This document shows positions 1 through 11,641 of a stretch of 64,000 bases of DNA, in pieces. Position 1 is the first letter of the stretch; the number at the start of each line of letters is the position of its first letter. This DNA is from Asparagopsis taxiformis (taxonomy: Eukaryota; Rhodophyta; Florideophyceae; Bonnemaisoniales; Bonnemaisoniaceae), in contig JALQPE010002710.1 of assembly GCA_030407315.1 (NCBI GenBank), forward strand, positions 1 through 64,000, read 5' to 3'. The notes beneath the pieces are model-generated. The model searched no databases and was not told where the DNA came from. It worked only from the letters and a program-made list of their open reading frames with translations. The translations under genes and the position numbers were made by a program.

Positions 1-1202
1 CAGGGGGAGGTGGAAATGTACGGAGTGCGGGTTTAGAATGGATTGTGATTCGGAGAGGAGTGCCGACAAGCATATATGTTGGGGATTGGGGAGACGCTGC
101 GGGGTGTTGGGGTAGTGAGGGCGGAGGAGGTGTTTAGGTGGGACCGTAGGAGGGTGCGGTTGAAGGCGCCGAGAGGAGGGGTTTTTAGGAAAGTGGAGGA
201 GAAAGAAGGGGAGGGGGTGGCGTCTGTTCTGGCTGTGGTGAGTGGGGATGTGATGGAGAAGAAGGGGGTTATTGTATTTGGGGAGGGAGGGGAGTGGGAG
301 GAAGGGTGCGAAAGTGGGGGGTTGATATGGTGTTTTCGAGCGGGGAGGTTTCTGGGGATACGGCGGGGAGCCACCCCGCAGTGCGGGAGCGTGGGCCGGT
401 GGTGGTGGTGTTACGGTATCGAAGATGCGGATGGCGTGGGGGCATGGAGCAGCTGAGGGAGGGAGGGGTGGAGCAGGTCGGGTACGGGATGGGGAGTGAG
501 AGGTTTTGGAAGAGTAAGCTGCAGGGGAAGTTTGTGTAGAGGGCGAAGGAGAGGGGTTGAGGGTAGAGGAGAGAGGGTACTGAAGAACAAACTTTTCAAA
601 GGTGATGGGGAGAGCATGGTCGAGGAGATAGGGGGTGTTTTGCCCTATTCTGAGGTAGTATGAGGACTGGTTATACGAAATCTGTACGGTAGAGCAGAAA
701 AGTAGGTATGGAATGGAGGTGTGCACCGTGGAAGCGGGGGGATAGGTATCTGAAAATGCGTGCTAGAGTGGTATTGGGGGTGTTTGTGACGTACAGTACG
801 GGGGAGGTGAGCACCACAGGAAGGGGGTGTGAGCGAGAGGATGAAAAAATTAAAGACGAAATTGGAGTCGACCGACAAGGAAAAATAGAGTGGTCGCCGT
901 GATGGATGCGGACATCCATGTCGAGCACGGCGGCAGAAATTTCTGGGGGTCGAAATTTTTGAATTTCTGAACCGGCGCCCGTCCTAGGTGGACATAGACA
1001 TGGCGGAAGTCCATCCCGAGGGGGACATCCGTGGTACTAGAAACAATGAATGTCGCCCTAGTAATACTAGACGTACTAGACCGCATGGACGTCCGGTTCT
1101 AGGCGGACATCCAAAAATACTGGGAAACATGGACGTCCGCCTAGTAATACTAGGTGTACTAGAGGTTGTGGACGTCCGCGTCCATTTCCGAGAACACAGA
1201 CG
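1..1202 (+). mobile_element. Right end of a second copy of the large TIR element (cut by window edge)
   Basis: This stretch matches 55395-56583, the right end of the 11.56-kb TIR element, almost base for base, apart from scattered mostly 1-bp indels. It ends with the same terminal sequence (reverse complement CGTCTGTGTTCTCGG) preceded by GGACGTCC palindromes and CTAGTAC-type repeats between about 1000 and 1200. Bases 1-900 are strongly G+A rich on the plus strand. The rest of the element lies left of the window, so its target duplication cannot be checked. Short open frames here are not kept in the second copy and are not called as genes. Confidence 0.8.
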
Positions 1203-2025
1203 TTGACTATGTGGAGCTGTGATGAACTGGTCCAAGCTGATCCAGTGATGATGCAAACCACTCTCGAGCTATGACACAAGACTGAAAATTAACACTCCTA
1301 TCCACCAATTCTAACATGCAATACACCAGTCCTACTGCATTGACGTGGCTCTTCTGCTGAACCTGCAGCCTTCCGATACCTGTTTTATTGATGGTGCCAT
1401 CAACCCACGAATTTGCTTTTGTACATTCATTTCAGTAGTCTTAAACTGTACTCTAACCCAGGACCAAACTTCCGAATAGTCGCTTTTCCATCTCGCTACT
1501 GGGCGAAACACAATCATGCGCAAATATTGTAGAGGTTCCCCGTCGGCGTCGGTGAGAGGTGATTCTCATGCTCTGACAAGTTTGGAAAATCATTAAAGAG
1601 CCACATCGGCTCGACATATTAACGCGTTGATGCATTGAAGGCAGTGGCATAGTGAAGAAACTCAACCATCCATAGTCTCAAACGCAACGGTATTATTAGA
1701 GTACCTTGATGATCTCGTGAGAAAACCTTAAATAAACAAAGCAAATGGAAATTCCTTAGTCCAGTCAGTCGCACGATCTGCAATGGGGATGGAATCTTTT
1801 CCTGCAGTGGAGTTCTACAGTGACTCAAATTTCACCATGGCCTATTTCTCCTAGGGCACTACAGTGCTGATGCATTGCTAAAACCTCGCCATGGTCTCTG
1901 CACCGAGCTAGAAATTTAACATTAATGAATTTTGTAGACTCATCTACAATGGAAATATGCGGAAGAAAGCGCCAAGGATAGCGTATGCAAATTGGTGGCG
2001 GTGAAGTTGGGAACAAACATGCCAA
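1203..2025 (-). pseudogene. Degraded retroelement remnant, possibly integrase-like
   Basis: No intact gene is visible. On the minus strand (about 2025 down to 1330) short frames include SIVDESTKFINVKFL, which resembles the start of an LTR-retrotransposon integrase core, followed by fragments broken by stops and frameshifts. The assignment rests on this one motif and is weak. The stretch lies between the TIR-element end at 1202 and the SANT-like pseudogene. Confidence 0.25.
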
Positions 2026-2225
2026 GTGGCAACACTAGATCTGAAAGACTCTAGGTCCATAAAGATCTGGGGTTGGGGTGTTCGTGCTCAGAATCCAGTC
2101 AAGATGTCTTCAACAGACAATAGCAGCAGGGTACAATTTTTCATCTCTTGTTGTGATGATCATCTTACACAGGAAACGTTGGTATCAACCCTGGTACGGC
2201 AGAGAATTTCCAAACCCAGGTCAAT

Positions 2226-2421
2226 TTGAATGACGCAGATGACAATCAGGATTGCGGGATCACTCCCTCCAGAAATTTCGTCCTGTCTGGTCGAAACGGG
2301 CATGGTATAGATTCCGAAGAATTAAGTAGTACGGACAGAGGCGATGGGCGGTTAGAAGCAGGGAAAAAAACCAGAAGGGTATTTGATGACAGGCTGGATA
2401 TAATGCTTTTGAAGAGGTGAT
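2226..2421 (+). pseudogene. 5' part of SANT/Myb-like (trihelix-type) pseudogene
   Basis: An acidic leader runs into a segment ending FDDRLDIMLLKR. This looks like the first helix of a SANT/Myb-like DNA-binding domain of the kind found in transposon-associated proteins. The frame stops exactly where Gypsy-A is inserted. The continuation lies at 8078 and beyond. The assignment rests on helix spacing and a few residues, so it is tentative. The frame is also shifted by one base across the reconstructed junction. Confidence 0.35.
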
Positions 2422-2816
2422 ATAGCTGGAACAGCCTTAGCCGTGTTCTTTAATAATCCGTCTGTTAGGGCTCCTGAGCCCGCTTTTTCTATTCCCCTAC
2501 TACCATCGCTACCTTGGTGTATTTATACCCCGAACATCTTCTACTACTGCCGCGTGGTGCTTGTGATGACAAGCAGTGTGCTGTACTGATTCCGGGATCG
2601 TTTCAGCTGCTGTAATAGTCATTCAGCATAGACGCATGCTGAATGGTACCGAACTCGAGTGTATATTGAATAGGCCGTTATCTCCCGTTAATTAACGACA
2701 TTGAATAATGTTATTAATTGGAGATCATATATCAGTAATCCGGCACTGAAAACAACTTACCCCAATCATTCAATGCCATTTGCCAATTCTGTTGGACCAG
2801 GTTTCGCCGGTCTACA
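2422..2816 (-). repeat. Gypsy-A 3' LTR
   Basis: A 395-bp copy of the repeat at 7683-8077. In coding orientation it begins TGTAGACC and ends CCAGCTAT. Differences from its partner are small indels near 2450, 2680 and 2730. It follows the polypurine tract at 2817-2829 in element orientation. Confidence 0.93.
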
Positions 2817-4382
2817 CTCCTCTCTTTCAGTGCGAGCTACTCCCGCGAGAGAACCCAATGCTCTCTGCACTTTTCCTTTGTCTGGATAGCTTTCCAGAAA
2901 CTTGCGCAGCATATCAGGTATGTCCTCTTCCATATTATAAATTGGCTCCCACGTCGGCTCTTCATGACTAAACCCTCTCCATGATACTTGCACTTCGTAG
3001 CATTTCTTGGCGCGATTAACGCAAATCCAGAAGTCTGGACACAGTATTATAATGCCGATCATTGTGGTCTATAGTATCCAGTAGTTCTTGTGTAACATTG
3101 AGCTGTGAGTCTGCATAGAATTTCAACCTGTTCGCGTGTACCAATGAAACCTTTCCATTGATTAAATCCTCACACTCATATACCCATTCCGACTCCTCCC
3201 GCAAAACTCGCTGGGGTCCCAACCACTGCATCTGCAACTTATGCCCATCCTTATTCAGTCGCTTCCCTACCAAAACAAAGTCGCCAACATCAAAGTTGGT
3301 TTCATGTACAAACGTTTTTGCATTATGCCTTTTTACATCTGCACACCTTTGCTTCGTTTTTCGCTCTGTAACATCGCGATGTATGGCCTCCAATGACTTG
3401 TGTAGTCCTTCAATCTTGATTGATTGTAGTAGCTTCACCTCTGCAATTGCCTTGGCTTTGCAACAGCAGGCGGTAAGAGGAACTTTAAAGGACTGTCTGG
3501 CTCTCTTCCTGTAAACACAGTTATCGGAGCTCGATTTCCCAAGCTTGCAACTACAGAGTTGTTGAGCACCGATTGCACAAATGTGCAGAACATGCGGCCA
3601 CTCTGTTTCCTTCAGCCTGAACTCGGATAGGAGCGCTCTGCAACACCTCAGGACTTCTCTGCATACTCGTTCAACAGTTCCATTAGCATGAGGAGTATTA
3701 GGTGTGGTAAAGTGGTGTTGACAATGCATAGCTCGATTAATATAATCAACCAACTTATTTTTGAAGTGTGATCCTCGATCACTTACCCATATTCGCGGCG
3801 TCCCAAGAGCAGCGAACCATTTCAGCAATGCAATTGACGCAGAAAATGCATCAGCTTCCCTTGATGCTTGTAACCATGTATAGTTCGACAAATCATCCTT
3901 GATTATCATGACGTATTGGTCCTTTGTGTCACTCGCACCCATATATAAGAAGTCAAATGTATTACCTCGTTGACCTTGGTTGCATGTATAGCATGTCCTC
4001 TTGGGCGCTCAATTCTTTGGCTTCCTGATGTTGCCAGACAGTGCAGACACGATTTGCAGAAATGCCTGACGTCTGCTCGCAAAGACGGCCAATAGAAACA
4101 CCTCTTGATTGCTTCATACGTGCTATCGAATCCACGATGCCCCGCCTTCCCGCAATGACCAACCACACAAACTCGTAATTGCATGTGCGTATCATTAGAA
4201 GGTATGAATATTGCACCAGAATTAGTCTTCAGAAGTCCATCCTGTATGCTCAAGACGTTTTTCAGCTTCTCTGAATCATCAACAGCGGCTTGCGAAGCTA
4301 AAAAGTCTTTCTTATTCGGCCATGTAAAGTCGGGATCATACTCTGGAGAAAGGGGAGCACGACACAAGGATGCTACTCGCAT
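2766..4382 (-). pseudogene. Gypsy-A integrase and chromodomain (frameshifted)
   Basis: Translated from 4382 downward: an HHCC zinc-binding region (GHCGKAGHRG ... CKSCLHC), then a frame change near 3920 into the catalytic core with WVSDRGSHFKN and HANGTVERV, which carry the second Asp and the Glu of the DDE triad. A basic C-terminal region follows. After another frame change near 3040 comes a chromodomain (YEVQVSWRGFSHEEPTWEP), which in related chromoviruses directs integration to marked chromatin. At least two frameshifts make it non-functional as read. Confidence 0.85.
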
Positions 4383-4407
4383 ATGCTCTTGCTCAGCGTC
4401 CTTGTTT

Positions 4408-5848
4408 CTAAGTTCTGTTGCACCCCAGCGTGATAGTGTCGGCCCAACATTTCTGCTCGCCTGATATATGTATGATAGTATATTGATACTGTGCGAGTAT
4501 CATACCCCATCTCTGTACTTTGGAGAAACTGGCCCTGTTTAGCCTCGTGGCTGCTGTCTCTGGATTGAACATAAAGATCAAATTGCTGTGATCTGTAAAT
4601 ATATGAAACCCTTCAGGTCTCAATAATAGATAGTCCAACCTCTGTACACTGTATATGATAGCTGCTGCTTCCTTTTCAGGAGTTGACCACCTTGAACTTG
4701 CGCCGTGAAATGATCCAGACAAGAATGCCAACGGATGATGTTTCTGTTCCGCAAACGGTAAATCAATGTCATTGGGTGGAACTTGCGTCAGGATTCCTGA
4801 CCAGTGTTTGTCACTGGCATCAGTGAATAAACATATCAGTTTTGATGCAGAGGGGTGCGCCAACACAACAGACTTTGCCAAAGCTTGCTTCACATTTTCG
4901 AAAGCCTCTCTGTGAGTATGATTCCATCCATTAGCATCTAAGGCGTACTTTGTTAGTCTGCGCTTCTTCCTTGTACCTGCAATCTTATAAATTTCCTCCA
5001 TAAGCACAGCCAGTGGTTCAATTACAGTTGTGAACTGTGGTATTCCAGTGCGCATCCATCCGGCTGCACAAATGAACTGTTGCAGCTGATCACATGTCTT
5101 TGGATATGGCATGCGTAGTAACGCTTCCATCCTTGATGGATCCATCTTAACACCGTTGATACTGATAATTCGTCCACACCAGCGTACTTTTGTCATGAAT
5201 AGATGACACTTTGCGGCATGCAACTTCAGATTGAATTGCTTACACAAAGCAAAAAATCGTTCCATGACATCCAACAGCTCACTTGCTGTTGTGGCATGAA
5301 TCAGTATATCATCCAACCAAAGAAGCAGATTCTCCATGATTGGTTCGCCAATGTGTTGCACAGAGTGCATAGGCTTTGACAATAGGCTACAGCATTGCGC
5401 TGTCCATGCATGACCCGAGTGGGTGTGTAAACTCCATCCGGAGTGATAAGCTCTGGCATTCTTGTGCGTCTTCCGCCAAAGGCAACTGCCAATAGCCCTG
5501 GCACAAGTCAATAGTCGCGAAGCACCTTCTATCGGCCAGTCTGGCCAAGACGCTCTCAACTTTTGGCATAGGCCATGCGTATGGAATGGTTACTTTGTTG
5601 ACTGGCCGCAAGTCTGTAGTGAACCGAAACATTTCTGGGCCCTTCTTGGGTACCAGAAGAGGAGCGCATGCCCATGCACTTTGGTTATTCTTCCGAACCA
5701 GACCAAGTTGCTCCAGTTGAGACACCTTTTTGGTCAAAAAATCATGCTGTTGCTGCGTGTAGCGACGTAGCCTTACTCGTACCGGGACTGCATTCGGCTG
5801 CAGCCTGATCTGCATCGGCTCGATGCTTACGGGTGGGTCAGATCCCAA
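4408..5848 (-). pseudogene. Gypsy-A reverse transcriptase and RNase H (frameshifted)
   Basis: RT motifs appear in order on the minus strand: TDLRPVNK, IDLCQGYWQLPL, then two frame changes between about 5560 and 5390, then LLLWLDDIL (WLDD at 5308-5319) and WCGRIIS. RNase H follows with LFTDASDKHW and FTDHSNL. The YxDD aromatic is Trp, as in the other two Gypsy elements here. Motif order is typical of Ty3/Gypsy pol. Confidence 0.87.
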
Positions 5849-6031
5849 TCGCAGTCGGAATATATCAGCATGATGTTAGTATATGCTGCATACGTGGCCC
5901 AAATTTACGGGCAATCCCGCTTCCATAGCCTCGTCATACATCCGCTTTAAATGTACATTAACACCATTAGGGTTATGCAGTCCAACATCCATTGCCTTAT
6001 CAATGTCAAGGTCGTGGCAAGTTGCAGCATA

Positions 6032-6712
6032 CTAATCTGTTGACGCATATGCATCAATTCGCTCTATGATAGAACCTTTCTTCTCCGTATGTTCGTCCAA
6101 GTATATCGCAGTCCCACTCGACTCTGCCGTCACAAGCTGTGACAAAGATCCAGCAGGCTCGATTTCATTTTCTTGCAAGCCACTTTCTGGCTCAAAAGAG
6201 ATACCCGTCATATCTACGTCATTGTATTTCGCACGTACACGCAAGAGGTGTTGATCTAGATCAAATCCAAGTGTCTGCAATACTGGTCGCGATAACAGCA
6301 CCTCATCCATAGGCTCCTTGAACACTAAGTATTCAACATTGCGCAACCTGAATGGGCCTTCCAAGGTTGATAGAGTCGTTGAAATTCTCGCTTTAGAATG
6401 TGCCGTGATAGTCATTGCATCATCATAACTGTCAACAGCCAATCGCATCACAATTGGATCATTGAGTGGCAACATAGACACATATATGTTTTCCTTTGCC
6501 AACATCTTCAAATGTTCCTCTGAGAGTGCAGCATGATCTGCTCCGTAGTCCCCGGAAACGACAACTTCAACTTTTTCAGCCAATACGGAATTGATTCGAC
6601 CCTTCTTATGAGCCTTTTTATCGCTTTTCATATGGTCACCTGACTGGGTATCATTTTCCATGCGCACCCGCTTAATTGTTGCCCCTGAGCTCTTCCGCCT
6701 AAAGTCCTCCAA
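6032..6712 (-). pseudogene. Gypsy-A aspartic protease region
   Basis: A 226-residue open segment. It contains GDYGADHAALS, aligned with GDYGADHSALS in Gypsy-B, and a flap-like region ending VLLSRPVLQTLGFD. The active site would be Asp-Tyr-Gly rather than the usual Asp-Ser/Thr-Gly. The segment is separated from RT by about 180 bases with stops. Protease assignment is by position and resemblance to Gypsy-B. Confidence 0.65.
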
Positions 6713-6781
6713 AAGCTTACGCTTCTGTTCGGCAGTAGATTTTTGTACACCACCTTATATAGTGTCTCTCTCCTGGACACG

Positions 6782-7630
6782 TTATGGTATTGAGGCAGAA
6801 TGGAGCCGATGATGCTGGTCTGGCCAGGTTGGATCACTTACAACATCTTTTTCCGCTGTGCGTCTGGTCTCAATTTGTCTGTCTTTGGTAACAGACTGTC
6901 TCTTCCACGGCTTCCCTTTAACTTTGAAGCCGCTTCGTGAAGATGATGATCCCTGCTTGGTTATCATACCGGACGTTTCATTATTCCCATTGTCCGATAC
7001 CTTGTGAAACTCTTCACATACAATAGCCTTCTCGACTACATAATCGAAGAACCCTTTCCAGTCCTTCCTCAAATCAGTCTTATGCAGTTCCAGGTCATTC
7101 TCGACCTTATTCTTGAGTGTGCTGCTGGCCGCAAAACCTTGCATATGTGCTGTACGGCTAGCTTTGGATTACTTTCAATTATTTCTTGTAGTTTATATTC
7201 CTCCAGGAATGATATATAGTCCGTGAACAGAGCTATGATCCTCAGCTTCGGATCGGTTTCAGCCATGTCTGTTCGAACTTTCTTTTTAAGCATCGACTGC
7301 AGCTCCTCTGCAGTGACATTTCCAGCGCATCTTCCAATTGCAATTCCAACCACTTCTTTAGAGCAACATCTGACAGCTCTGACACTTGCTGTACTCCTTC
7401 AAATGTTCCTAATTGCACTAGTGCCTTCAACAGTTTGAAATCAACTGAGTTAGTAAGTGATATCGGTTTGAATGTGCTTCCTTGCTCTTCAGTATCCTTT
7501 GCCCTAAGCAAATATTGTTCTCGCTGTGCGAGAAAAGTTTGGATCGACTTGCTTCCCAGCCTCCGTAGTTCTGGTGCTTGAGTGGTGCGAACAGTGTCGT
7601 ACTGCTCTGTGCTTCACCTTCTGATCCCAT
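6782..7630 (-). pseudogene. Gypsy-A gag remnant in several frames
   Basis: Four overlapping minus-strand frames together match the uninterrupted 241-residue Gag of Gypsy-B, sharing for example (D/E)xVLKKWLE-type and DPxLRIxxLF segments. At least three frame changes break it. A basic Ser/Lys-rich tail near 6900 resembles the Gag-protease junction of Gypsy-B. Confidence 0.7.
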
Positions 7631-7670
7631 TGTATTACCAGACTGGATGGAAATACCGGATGTTCACTTG

Positions 7671-7682
7671 CTAGTGATCACT
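7671..7682 (-). promoter_or_regulatory. Gypsy-A primer-binding position, palindromic AGTGATCACT
   Basis: Directly inside the 5' LTR the coding strand reads AGTGATCACTAG. It lacks the TGG start expected for pairing with a tRNA 3'-CCA end. The same core follows the 5' LTR in Gypsy-B and Gypsy-C. Its role in priming is inferred from position and conservation. Confidence 0.6.
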
Positions 7683-8077
7683 ATAGCTGGAACAGCCTTA
7701 GCCGTGTTCCTTTAATCCGTCTGTTAGGGCTCCTGAGCCCGCTTTTTCTATTCCCCTACTACCATCGCTACCTTGGTGTATTTATACCCCGAACATCTTC
7801 TACTACTGCCGCGTGGTGCTTGTGATGACAAGCAGTGTGCTGTACTGATTCCGGGATCGTTTCAGCTGCTGTAATAGTCATTCAGCATAGACGCATGCTG
7901 AATGGTACCGAACTCGAGTGTATATTGAATAGGCCGTTATTCTCCCGTTAATTAACGACATTGAATAATGTTATTAATTGGAGATCCATATATCAGTAAT
8001 CCGGCACTGAAAACAACTTACCCCAATCATTCAATGCCATTTGCCAATTCTGTTGGACCAGGTTTCGCCGGTCTACA
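7683..8077 (-). repeat. Gypsy-A 5' LTR
   Basis: A 395-bp copy of 2422-2816. Its inner edge abuts the palindromic primer-binding position and its outer edge abuts the GTGAT target duplication at 8078-8082. Confidence 0.93.
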
Positions 8078-8945
8078 GTGATGCGTAATGGGTGCATACA
8101 AGTACGAAAAGAAGCTGGACCAGAGGTTACGAAAAAGTGGCTAGGGTATTAAATGATTCTGGGAGGCTTCCGTGGAGGACTGATGGGAAACATTGCGATG
8201 ATCGCATAGCACTTATCACTAAGAATCACAAAAACAGGGAGAAGAGAAGAGTTCGTCGAAAAGGGAGTGATTTGAAACTATTCAATTTATGCGCTAAGAT
8301 GCTTAAGGAAAAGAAGGAATGCGAAGAGAAGCTAGCCTAAAAGAAGCGTTTGCAGGCGGAGAGGGCAGCGCAAAGGAGCATGTTTGCATCTGAACTTCGT
8401 GATCGTGCAATGCACAGAGCATCGCATGTCGTTGATCTTGGGTCTAGTTACCAACAGGATGGCAGTGGTACTGCAAGAGAGATAATGGGATCAGGTTTCT
8501 CCACACCAACACGTGAGTCCGTGGTATTAACTGATCGTCGACAACGACTCGCGAGCCGTCTTCGAGGGATGCTTTGCGATCTAACCCTATGGAGGTTAAT
8601 GAGAGGGCTATTTTCGCGCTGGAGACAAACGAAAGGAACAGTCAGGCCCGTGCTGAACGAGCAGAAGCTCGTGACAGATCCAGACTTGAAATGGAGAGAG
8701 AACAACACTTGGAAAATATGCGCAATACAAACCGGAGGTTGTCCTTGGATGAGAGGCAGGTTGGAATTCAGGGAGAAAGTTGGAACTGCAGGAAAGGAGG
8801 GAGGAAAGGGAGGCCGAGGCGCGTGAAAGGATGGACAAGATGCACTATCGAATGATGGAATTGGTGCAGTCCTCTATGGAAATTAGGAAGAATAGAGATT
8901 TGATAATGTTTTTGGAGCATTGAAGGCTGAGTGAGAAGAACTAAA
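8078..8945 (+). pseudogene. 3' part of SANT/Myb-like pseudogene with coiled-coil tail
   Basis: After Gypsy-A the plus strand continues with YEKVARVLNDSG and DGKHCDDRIALI, which fit helices 2-3 of a SANT/Myb-like domain (W/Y..VA..LN, R..DR...L). A Lys/Glu/Arg-rich region with heptad character follows. The reading frame changes near 8090, 8340 and 8575, so the protein cannot be read straight through. Mentally removing Gypsy-A joins it to the 2226-2421 segment. Possibly the remains of a transposon accessory gene. Confidence 0.4.
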
Positions 8946-9990
8946 CGAAGAAGCATCATAGTTTGCCTCAGTTCAGAAAATGATATAACAAGGTCACATG
9001 GAACGCAAAGTTTTCAACACGTCCGCTCGCAACAATGCCATGCCGACTATGAATGCATCGACACGCATGAAGCAGCACGCAGTAACAGGCGAAATTGGCT
9101 ACCAGACGACAATCTGGGCGCGTTGGGCGCTTGTATCCGCGCGTTGCGTCCCGAAAGCGCACGCTCGCACGGCACAATGCATACACAGCAACAGTTGCAG
9201 ACGCGCTATGCAAATCTAGTGGCGCGCTTTCGCATCACTTTGTGCAATCGGAGCAGTGCACGCCGACCGCATTGGCGACCATGGTGTCGGAACTGCGCAC
9301 ATCCCTTGACACGCATCTGGGCAAGGGTAGCGATCCGAGACGACGACCGCAACTGACCGTATTTCCGGCGCGCTTGTTCGAAGATGCATCGCAATTCGGT
9401 GCATTGAGCACCATTCTGCACGCCGTATGTTGACTTGGGAAACGGTACCTGTGGAAAGAACTGTTGTTCCTTGATCGTTTTTACTGTGAAGATAGACGGA
9501 CGACGGAGATTAAGTACTAGTCATGTCCTGTAATTACAATGGTGTAAAGTAAGTTATTTGTCAGTACCGTAAGTTTTCTGACGCCGGCGTGTTCGGCGGA
9601 GTTTAAATACTACAGAGTTTGTGCTTACAGTTAGTGTTATGATCATCCGACACTGTATTTCAATGCGCAGAAGAGCATGCGATTCGGCCCGTCAGATTTT
9701 GCCACCCCAACGAAAAAAAATTGGTGTGTCTACTGTAATTGTGTGTGTGAATAGTATGATCATCCGACAGAATTGATTCTTTTCCGCGCATTGCTGGAGG
9801 CTTCCAAAGCGCCCAACGGAGATTGTTTACTCTGCCAATGGATCTCCACCACGTATGTGTTCTGACACACTCGAGTTGATGGGATGTGCTGCCGCTGAGC
9901 AATGCAAGTCCCAAATATCTTGATTTGCGTTTCCGCAGAAATGAATTAAATTAGACAACTGCGTACGTAACGTTTAACGGTTCGTCGTAC
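8946..9990. other. No recognisable gene; includes inverted fragment of the upstream module
   Basis: Several short open frames overlap at 8930-9430 in a locally GC-rich stretch; none has a motif I recognise. At about 9766-9880 the sequence is a diverged reverse complement of about 27230-27330 and 31340-31440, part of the upstream module of the Cys-rich genes. A short direct repeat GATCATCCGACA occurs near 9643 and 9758. Confidence 0.5.
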
Positions 9991-10920
9991 ATACCAATAA
10001 TAATACGCGCAAAAATATCTCCTTGAAACAGATTTCATGCTCTACGACATATTTGGAGTAACCCATACTTTTCATAAAAGTTCATGAAATACCAGTTCTG
10101 TGGTTGGAGACCCCGCCATCGCGCCATTCACCTGGTCACATATCCCGTCACTCCACCGACCGGAGCCATTCCAGCCCAGTATTCATCGTTCCACCAATTC
10201 ATCATCGTCGCAGATGCACGACACAAGAGAGGGTCAGGTCTGAAACACACCCAAGCCACAATCGCCGCACAGATCACCGCACGCGCCTTTCACGCGAGAC
10301 CCGCCACCCCCTCATGTCGACCGCTCTGCGCACATCGGGGGCGTCTCGGACATTCTTTACCATGCGCTGCTTCCACACTGCTCAAGCTCACTGCGTTTCG
10401 TAGACAGATAATCTCGACGGAACTTGTGCGCGCTTTCACCACTGGGAAGGTCCTTTCGGGAGTCAGAGAAACGCATGTGAGAGGGCATTATTGCCGGCGG
10501 GAACGTGTGCTGTGCCGTGCACCAGAGTACCGGGTGTAATCGATGGGCGATTGCCTACTTGATATGCAGACATCGTGGCGCTTTGACCGCCTGATGGCAC
10601 TGGTTGAGAAAGTTTGGGGCGGTATGTGATAACCCGTTTGTGATTGGCTCCCTGATATACTCCGTTTTCTTGCGCTGTGTGTACAAACGTTGATACCCAA
10701 ACCAGCTCTATGGCGTTCATGTCATGGCTTGCAAGCGGATTGGCGGATGATGCCAACAAAAACACTGGACGGCCGATGGATCCCAGCGCTATGTGCATTT
10801 CATCGAGCAAATCGGAGTGGTGGACTTTGGTCGACAAGTTGTTTCAACTCTGTCACATGAATGAACGTATTCAGCGACAGCTCATGCTCTGCGTGCACAG
10901 GTCGATGTAAAGACTGATCT
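9990..10920. repeat. Diverged copy of the segment at about 21.3-22.1 and 35.2-36.0 kb
   Basis: Matching blocks include the A/T-rich lead-in with AGATTTCATGCT, the CCACC-rich stretch and the segment around CCATGCGCTG. They appear in the same order and orientation as at 21300-22100 and 35230-36000. Open frames in the three copies do not agree, so I treat it as non-coding duplicated sequence. Confidence 0.6.
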
Positions 10921-11044
10921 GATTTTTTTACAGCCATGCAGCAACTGCTGATTACGACCCACAGAAACAACTGTAATTAACGTGAAACATCCAAGAGTTT
11001 TTACCGCTACGCCGTTGTCACATAACAAGATTGTTGGCATCCGT

Positions 11045-11638
11045 GGAGGAATTTGGCAATAGCCATATGACTAGTTTGTGACTAATTTGCGCAGCGGCGG
11101 TGAGCGGCGGTGCTGGCTCGGCGCACTCTCCTGGACAACTGCGTTCCAGGGAGAGCAAAACATTTTAGCTTACAGATACCTAGAAATGAAATGTCTGCAG
11201 CTATCATCGAAAAACGAATGTAAAACGAAAGTTGCGCAGTTCTGTCACCGTCACTGTCACAATGAGGCCGGCAAGATCACGCTCATGAAGAAAACACAGC
11301 TGTCTTTCGTTTTATCAATGCAGTCAGTAGAGGACACTCCAGCCTCGGCTGCGTGCTTACGTCTGAGCGGATAGCGAGACAGGTGTCTAATGCACTAATA
11401 TGTCACGCTTTGGAAAAGAAGGCAACTATCCTGACTACTTTTGGGAGAAGCTTTCATTTAGTTGAACTTTAGCTCCGTGAACTAAAACCTACTTTAATTC
11501 GGCAACATGTTCAGTCATGCTCAACATCCCACTCCAGAAGAAAGATATCCTAGAGAGTGCGTTGCGTGTGCACCACCGCTGCGCGAACTAGTCAAAACTA
11601 GTCACAAAGTAGTGATGTGGCTATTGCCAAATTCCTCC
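11045..11638. mobile_element. 594-bp TIR element (MITE-like)
   Basis: The ends are inverted repeats beginning GGAGGAATTTGGCAATAGCC, with imperfect pairing continuing over about 50-60 bases to a GCGCAGCGG block. Flanking CGT at 11042-11044 and 11639-11641 gives a 3-bp target duplication. The interior has a 98-residue frame (11078-11374) without a known motif. Size, TIR and TSD suit a non-autonomous cut-and-paste element; the superfamily is not assigned. Confidence 0.75.
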
Positions 11639-11641
11639 CGT

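Larger units (their letters stand above)
2421..8077 (-). mobile_element. Gypsy-A: Ty3/Gypsy LTR retrotransposon, decayed
   Basis: A full-length element on the minus strand: 395-bp LTRs, GTGATCACT at the primer-binding position, broken gag, protease, RT-RNase H, integrase and a C-terminal chromodomain, then a GAAAGAGAGGAG polypurine tract beside the 3' LTR. A direct repeat GTGA(T) flanks it at 2417-2421 and 8078-8082; one T is shared with the LTR edge, so the start may be 2421 or 2422. The LTRs differ at only a few sites, nearly all small indels, yet the coding region carries many frameshifts. It interrupts a SANT-like gene. Confidence 0.93.
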
